Shown here one piece after another: positions 58,441-64,000 of a DNA stretch of 64,000 bases (position 1 is its first letter; the number at the start of each line of letters is the position of its first letter). The position numbers and the translations under genes were made by a program. The stretch spans positions 27,596,342-27,660,341 of the forward strand of contig CM070619.1 in assembly GCA_036346255.1 (NCBI GenBank), read 5' to 3'. Under the pieces are notes generated by a model. That model worked only from the letters and a program-made list of their open reading frames with translations. It had not been told where the DNA came from and did no database searches. Source of the DNA: Ampelocalamus luodianensis. Its lineage: Eukaryota; Streptophyta; Magnoliopsida; Poales; Poaceae.

Positions 58441-59133
58441 TGTAACATCCCAATTTTCAGAGCTTAAAAATCTTTTAATAGTTAGTAGGGAGAAAATTCA
58501 CCATTTGGATTTTATTTGAATTTAATTTCAAAAGCTTAATATTGGACTTTACAATCAAAAACATTTAATATGAATAAACCCGACATTAACATTAACCAAA
58601 ACTATTTTATTTGGGTTCTATGTGCTCAGATATATTTTCTAGATTTTTCTAGAATTTTTCTGAGTTCATTTGCTATTTTCTATTGCCCATTTGAATTTCT
58701 GGTATTTTGTAAAATAGAAAGGCTATTTATAAATCTCAAAAGTCCTTCAGGCCTAAACTCCCCGGCCCATTTCTGTTATCATGCATGCCCCCGCCCCGCC
58801 CACGCCCGCATGGCCGCGCCAGCCAGCGCGCGCCGCGCTTGCCCTCACTGCCAGTGGGCCCCGCACCGCTGTCGTCCTCCTCGCGGTCGGTTTCGCCCTC
58901 GCGTGCGCCCGGCCGCGTCCGCCATTGAAGCCCTCGGAGCCCCGTCCGACAACGGGACATCTCCAACTAAAACCTTCCGTTTTTCTTCACCAAATCTTAT
59001 TCCCAATCTCCCCGTGCCTATTTCGGTTAGAATCGAATCCCGAGTTCCTTTTAAACGCAAGATCGAGTTCGTGCCCATCTCGGACTCCTTTTTAGGGTTT
59101 GCCGCCGCCGCCTCCCTGCACCCCCCGAGCTCC

Positions 59134-59141
59134 TATAAATA
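59134..59141 (+). promoter_or_regulatory. TATA box of element F
   Basis: tataaata followed by a GC-rich leader; predicted start about 30 bp downstream. Confidence 0.65.
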
Positions 59142-60004
59142 GGACCCCCGGGATCGCATGAACACCCGCATCAGAACCCCCAACCCTAGATCACCCGAGC
59201 CCTGCGCGCGGCTGTTGCCGATTTTGGTTTTCACCCGCAAGTTCTCGTGAGCTTCCTTGCCGCGTCGGTGCGCCGTGACTCATCGTCGCACCTCGGCCGC
59301 AATAGCCTGGGCTAGCTCCTGGTGCCATCCACTTCGCCGGAGCACCACCGGTTCGCTCGTCCGACAACAGCCGTGACGACTTCGCCGCTCCGACCTCGCC
59401 GCCGGCCGCTCTGGTTGTCCCCGAGACCCAACGAGTACACTAACGTGCTCCCCTTAGCGCCCTATACCCCCTGGTACCCTTCGTCGCCGCTGGCAAGCCG
59501 CCGTTCGCCGGGACCTTGGTCCCCGAGCGCCGCCGACAAGTCGACACGGCGCTGCATGTGTGCCACCTCGCCGCGCTTCGGTGTAGTGCTTGCGTGGCGC
59601 CTACGTGGCAGCCACGGGTAGTTCACCGGATCCCCGATCGAGAGGCTCGGTGGACCTAGTCTACCGTGAGCCGTGTCTCTGACGTGTGGGCCCCACATGT
59701 CAGGTTTTTCTCTTTATTTATTTCTTTTCCGGAAATCCTCGCTGACGTCAGCTTGCGCATTAAATCTGATTTTCCTTTAGGAAAATAATTCAGTAAATAA
59801 TAAAATCTGATTTTCAGCATTTTATGTAATTTCAAACTTCCAGAGCTCATAACTTTTGCATCCTAACTCCGATTGAGCCCTTTCAAATTTCTAAATTTAT
59901 CTAAATTCAAGCTCTATTTATCTGAGATTTTTATTTAATTTTTGGAGTTTGTTTTGCCTCTGTTATTTATTTGTTTTGTTTGTTTGTGTCTCGTTTGCGA
60001 GTAG

Positions 60005-60079
60005 ACGTCGATTCGTCGGGGAATTTTGTGGAAGAAGGAGCACCTCAAGATCAAGACCAGTACATAGACCTTTTCCAAG
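60005..60079 (+). other. Putative 75-nt mini-exon in F LTR
   Basis: Acceptor tcgtttgcgagtag ends at 60004; donor CAAG|GCAAGT begins at 60080; 75 nt is a multiple of three. The frame is acidic and open. The next acceptor at 61279 leads to a second acidic stretch (EEESTPAFEEEFVEG) ending in TGA. The putative intron is 1200 nt. Confidence 0.5.
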
Positions 60080-61625
60080 GCAAGTCATACCTTTGATCAT
60101 CTTGAACCCAGTTTTCAAATTACTTTGTGTTAAATTATTGCATTGTAGTTTAATTATTTATTTAAATGCTTTGGGCATAGTTATTATCCAAATTGTTATC
60201 ACACCTTGGCCTTGTATGTGATATTCCCTTGTCACCCAAGATTGGTTATTAGTTGGTAATATTATAGCACCAACGTGGGTTGGTTAGATGCGAGTACAAT
60301 TGCTTAGCCATGCCACGAGTCATCATCACATGTAGGTTGCAAATATTAATTATGACTAAGTGACTATGGAACTTTGTGTAAAACTGTGTGCTATGTGTTA
60401 TTACTTCGTGATGGCATGTGTTGCACTAAAACCAACTGGGTGGTAAAGGATTTAGACTGAGGCAAGTGGTGGAGACTGTGTGACATGGTGGTCTATGTGA
60501 TGGGAATGATAATCTTTGTGACTTAGTTAGAACATGGAAGTCTTGCCTTGGTCAATTAAGGACTTAACTTTGTGTGCCATTGAACTGAGCCTTACTGTAC
60601 GACCACATGCCTGGTATGGGACGGGCCTAACTTAGTAAGTTATGGATTCTCGGCATTGATGTTCAGGTGGATAGGTTAGGCTGTGTGACAGGGTGGAGGT
60701 GTGACTACTTGGTGGTTGCATCGCGGGACGATTCGCCTTCCCCGTCCAATGTGTGTGTTATACCAATTCTATGTGAGCTGGTATAGCGGTTTGTAAGCAC
60801 ACTGGGAATGTCAATGTTTGAGATGAAGTTTCTGAACTGTTTTGTTACGATTGGTGCTTGCTACACTAGTTGTATCTTGTGGGTAAAGTGTACAACCTCT
60901 GCAGAGTGTTAAACAATCTATTCGAATAGCCGTGTCCGCGGTCGTGGACATGCTCGGGGATTTCACACGAGGGGTAGTTTTCATAAAATGTGGGAATGGG
61001 AGTTGTGTGACCTTAATCATATGGCTATGTGAAATAATATGTTTAGCTGTGTGTCTTTGTGGAAACAATTGTTAAATTAATATTGTCTATTTGTTTTGAA
61101 TTATGCTTTCAATCTATTATTTGTATTCAATTGCAAATGTTGCTTTAATGCAAAAGAACCACAGAAGTTTTTTTTTTTTTTTGGAATAAGCCTACATCTA
61201 TACATTGCATTCTGTGGTATGATTTGCGAGTACGGTTGTGTACTCACGCTTGTTGTAAAACTTGCGCCCAAACCTACAGAAGAGGAGGAGTCTACGCCTG
61301 CTTTCGAGGAGGAGTTCGTTGAAGGCTGATCGTGCGTTAAGGTCTGGATCCCAGTCAGTTGCCTGTGGTGAATTGGTGGGATCTACGCTGGAGTTTTCCG
61401 TTCCGCTGCTGCTTTATTTCCTGTTAGCCCTGCGTGGCTTATTAAGTGTAAACTCGACCATAAGGTCAAAACCCTTATTTGTTATTCAAACTAATCGTTT
61501 ACTTTATTTATCGCTTGTGTGGATCGATATTTACCTATGTTAACCCTGTGTGCACTAGCATGATCCTCGACTAGTGCAGTATACACAGAGGGTTCCAGAA
61601 TCGTAATTCTGGGTCCCGACAGAGG

Positions 61626-61637
61626 TGGTATCAGAGC
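61626..61637 (+). other. Primer-binding site of element F
   Basis: TGGTATCAGAGC, four bases after the LTR end. Confidence 0.95.
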
Positions 61638-61837
61638 CATACTGATTGTAGGTCTTGACCCTAGTTAGATTGGCCGTCTTTAGAGTGCCCAAATTATTTT
61701 CTAAAGGAAAAAATTAACTTGCAAGGTTAATTAATTGCTTAACTCTCCTCATATCTCTCTCGCCTCAAGTATTGCTATAATCCTTTCTCTCCCCGATGTT
61801 TTAAAGTTGCTCTTACCCTGTTCGTCTGTCTTGACAG

Positions 61838-62599
61838 ATGCCTCGTCTTCAGAGCTATGGTGAGCGCACTGGAGGGTATGCCGCTGAGTTGTGGAAGCTG
61901 TTGCAAGTTCTTGGAGGTTTTGATCGTCCACTGTACGTCGGCAACCACTGGACAGTGAATGGACAAAACCGTGGAGTGATTTGTCGCCTGACGATCTACG
62001 CCAGGAGGAACGACAAGGCAAGCCAACCTTCGCACGTCTCTGTGAGGAAGATCACTTGGCTGGAAGGTATCCAGGAGTCGTCGCGCTTGGCCATGCTTCG
62101 TATCTGCAACATCTACGCACGGGAGCTTCAGGACACCGTCTTCCGTTACCACCCCAGAGCTGCAGCTGTGGACTTGCCAGCACGCTACCCGTCCACAGAA
62201 GGAGAGAGCAACGCTACAGTCGTGCACCTCGCACAGTTTGTGGCCGCCCAGGAGGAAGCTTTGGAGAGGACCATCACAGAGTTGGATCATGTCTATGAAG
62301 CTTTGCAGAGAGCTGAAGAGAAGGTCGCCACTCTGCAAGAGATCCTCTACGACCAAGTTCCCGAAGAAGAGGAAGACCCCGAGGAGGACTCTGAAGAAGA
62401 TCCGGAGGAAGGCCCAGTTGAGCCAGAGGATGATGCGAGCGGAGGAGCCGGTGAGCTGGGCTTGCACCAGGAACGCTGCTCTCGCCTGCACCAGCCTGTG
62501 GCATCAGATCGGTTTGCCAAGATGTCGCTCACTTCCGAGTCTACAGCCGTCAGGAGCGTCGCCGCGGTTGTGGAGGCTTTCTTGAGTAGTTCGTTTTAG
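61838..62599 (+). CDS. Element F upstream ORF (ORF0-like), 253 codons
   Basis: ATG at 61838, about 200 bp after the primer site, TAG at 62597. Not gag: no capsid or knuckle motif. The N-terminal 90 residues alternate probable strands (PLYVGNHWTV, GVICRLTIYARR, SHVSVRKITW) and then a helix (ESSRLAMLRICNIYAREL). The middle (about 125-170) looks like a coiled coil (EEALERTITELDHVYEALQR), followed by a very acidic tail of repeated EED/PEE units and a short Ser-rich end. Position matches the extra ORF described upstream of gag in rice RIRE3/RIRE8. The strand-then-helix order loosely recalls double-stranded-RNA-binding folds, which is speculation. Function unknown. Confidence 0.8.
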   Translation: MPRLQSYGERTGGYAAELWKLLQVLGGFDRPLYVGNHWTVNGQNRGVICRLTIYARRNDKASQPSHVSVRKITWLEGIQESSRLAMLRICNIYARELQDTVFRYHPRAAAVDLPARYPSTEGESNATVVHLAQFVAAQEEALERTITELDHVYEALQRAEEKVATLQEILYDQVPEEEEDPEEDSEEDPEEGPVEPEDDASGGAGELGLHQERCSRLHQPVASDRFAKMSLTSESTAVRSVAAVVEAFLSSSF

Positions 62600-62855
62600 G
62601 CTTCAGTTTTTCGGGCTTAGCCAGTTTCAGTTTAGTGAGTCGCCCTTTAGGCGGTAGTTTTGTGTGCTTAGGTCGTTGTTTCTTTTTGTGTGCGAGTATG
62701 AGCTGCAAAGGCCTTTAGGCATTTGTTGCAGCCATGCTAAGACCCTAAGTAATAAAGGTATTTCATTTGAGTTTTTTTTAGCTGTGTTTTGTTAGGTTTA
62801 ACCTACCCCCTGCTTAGTTCACAACTTATCTTGTGCTTGCTACCTTATCTAACCT

Positions 62856-64000
62856 ATGGAGCTTCGCCAGATGGTTCAAACTCGTCAGACTGCTGCAAGT
62901 GGTTCCGGTACACCAGCACCGAGAAGCAATGAGCAACCAGCCGCAGGAGCAGTTCCGCCACAAGCACCCCCAATTGACTTGCAGAACTTTGGAGCTTTCA
63001 TGGCAGCACAGACTCAGCTGATGAACACCATGATGACTCAAATGCAAGCTATGAACAACCAGGCCAACAACAACAACAATCAACAGTATGGAGCCCCCAC
63101 CGCTCATGGTCACCATGGACCATCCAAACTTGCAGAATTTATGAGGACTCGTCCACCAACCTTTTCTGGACACGTCTCTCCAGTGGAAGCAGACGATTGG
63201 CTCAGAGTTATCGAAAGGAAGCTGCTGATCACCCAGTGCAGCGATCGTGAAAAGGTTCTGTATGCCACTCACCAGATGGAAGGCACCGCTGCTGAATGGT
63301 GGGAGAACTTCTGTGCCGCCCATGAGACGCCACAGGATATCACCTGGGAGGAATTTTTCGCGAGATTCCGCCGTATCACGTGCGAAGGCATTATCGATCT
63401 GAAGAAGGATGAGTTTCGCGCTCTCAAGCAAGGAGCTATGTCAGTGTCTGACTACCTCAACAAGTTTTCTCAGCTAGCTCGCTACGCAGCAGAAGATGTA
63501 GCCACGGACAAGGCTCGCCAAAGTCGCTTCTTGAAGGGACTAAACACTGGACTGCAAGTTAGTTTGATCGCCCATACTTTTCCTGATTTCCAAGAGCTGG
63601 TCAACAAAGCCTTTGTTCTAGAGGACAAACGCAAGGAGCTGGAAGATAACCGTAAACGCCGGATGGCTCAGCAAGGGAACCATCAATCACAGCAGAGAGC
63701 AAGAACAAGTGCGCAAAGACAGTTCAACGAGTTTCCACCCGGACTTCGTTGAGCACTCGCACCAACTCAAGACCCGCCCACCGCCGTAACTTCCGCAACT
63801 CGCACCGTCAACCCCAATCCAGAAGCAACCAGCGAACGCGCAAAGGTCTGCATACGCTGCCGTCGGCCCAGACATTTTGCCAACGATTGTTCGCAAGGGA
63901 ACAATCACTCCAAAGATGCTTCAACCTTGGAGCTACTCCATCCAAGACGCCAACACCGTGCATCAACCAAGGAGCAAGTTGCGGTCAAGCCGGAGGAGCA
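62856..64000 (+). pseudogene. Element F gag (one in-frame stop), 3' end outside window
   Basis: ATG at 62856. Q/N/M-rich N-terminus, then FMRTRPPTFSGHVSPVEADDW, LITQCSDREKVLYATHQMEG, WEEFFARFRR, FRALKQGAMSVSDYL, LARYAAEDVATDKARQ and a Lys/Arg-rich stretch. A TGA at 63750 interrupts; the same frame stays open to the window edge and includes a knuckle CIRCRRPRHFANDC (near 63849-63890) in which the glycine before histidine is arginine. A single stop in otherwise well-kept gag suggests a fairly recent copy. Confidence 0.88.

Larger units (their letters stand above)
58441..61621 (+). mobile_element. Element F 5' LTR (3.18 kb)
   Basis: TGTAACATCCC…GGGTCCCGACA. TATA box tataaata at 59134. GC-rich leader 59100-59700, with donor-like CTC|GTGAGC at 59247. 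Mini-exon 60005-60079. Palindrome at 60918-60929. Hairpin gagtac/gtactc at 61228-61245. Acceptor aaacctacag ends at 61279. Two terminal hairpins follow, one being ccagaat/attctgg. A 15-base T run lies near 61168-61182. Confidence 0.92.
58441..64000 (+). mobile_element. Element F: Ty3/gypsy, 5' half (runs off window)
   Basis: LTR 58441-61621, primer site, upstream ORF and gag; the rest lies beyond the right edge. It inserted in D's upstream ORF; the left flank tcatc (58436-58440) is the predicted TSD half. Gag is related to those of A, C and D, but the LTR is more diverged (ends GGTCCCGACA). Confidence 0.9.

Noticed and set aside
59322..59621. 99-codon ORF in the F LTR leader
   Set aside because: Arg/Ser/Pro-rich in a GC-rich leader, without counterpart in frame in other LTRs; probably chance.
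61168..61182. T-run in F LTR as a poly(A) tail of an inserted SINE or processed RNA
   Set aside because: No second boundary, no target duplication and no internal promoter boxes seen; more simply a homopolymer upstream of the acceptor.

Overview
This window is plant nuclear repeat DNA made entirely of nested LTR retrotransposons. I see no cellular gene, tRNA, rRNA or CRISPR array. The Ty3/gypsy families (Met-tRNA primer sites, chromodomain-type C-termini, LTRs of 2.3-5.1 kb, an extra ORF before gag) and a Ty1/copia LTR beginning TGTTGGAAATATGCCC point to a grass (Poaceae). I cannot name the species.

Layout, solved from target-site duplications (TSDs). Element A (minus strand) is the oldest host: part of its 3' LTR lies at 1-826 and 5893-6440, its decayed pol and gag at 6441-13158. 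It carries a plus-strand solo LTR (S1, 827-5887, TSD gggtg) and a copia solo LTR (9833-11481, TSD gttga). Element D (minus) inserted into A's leader. D's 4.18-kb 3' LTR is split into 13159-13311, 36394-39889 and 52297-52822, and its coding region runs from 52823 to 58440 (pol largely intact). D's LTR hosts element B (plus, 13312-36388, TSD gatat) and element E (plus, 39890-52291, TSD tgggg). D's 5' ORF is cut by element F (plus, 58441 to beyond 64000). B hosts a minus-strand solo LTR (SL2, 15781-20119, TSD gttga) and complete element C (22188-35455, TSD gtgtg). E's 3' LTR hosts solo LTR SL3 (minus, 46969-51394, TSD aaagg). The deepest chain is A > D > B > C.

How the parts work: each element supplies an LTR promoter, a primer-binding site TGGTATCAGAGC, gag (capsid/nucleocapsid), protease, reverse transcriptase, RNase H, integrase and a C-terminal chromodomain-like tail. 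A and C are broken by stops and frameshifts. D keeps its RT and integrase catalytic residues. E has almost no coding sequence yet has near-identical LTRs, so it looks non-autonomous. F and D carry an additional ORF upstream of gag, as described for the rice RIRE3/RIRE8 group.

Most unusual signal: nine fully visible gypsy LTR copies contain the same splice-like module although most of their sequence has diverged. It is a 57-75-nt putative mini-exon (eight of nine are exact multiples of three) preceded by a pyrimidine-rich AG acceptor. In seven of the nine it ends in a GC-type donor AG|GCAAG(T/C). About 0.6-1.35 kb further on lies a second AG acceptor, with a short hairpin (typically GAGTAC...GTACTC) 20-35 nt before it. 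The putative intron between them is studded with perfect hairpins whose stems co-vary between families, including a five-hairpin tandem array in B and an invariant CTATTCGAATAG palindrome in seven LTRs. This is inferred from sequence alone and needs transcript evidence.
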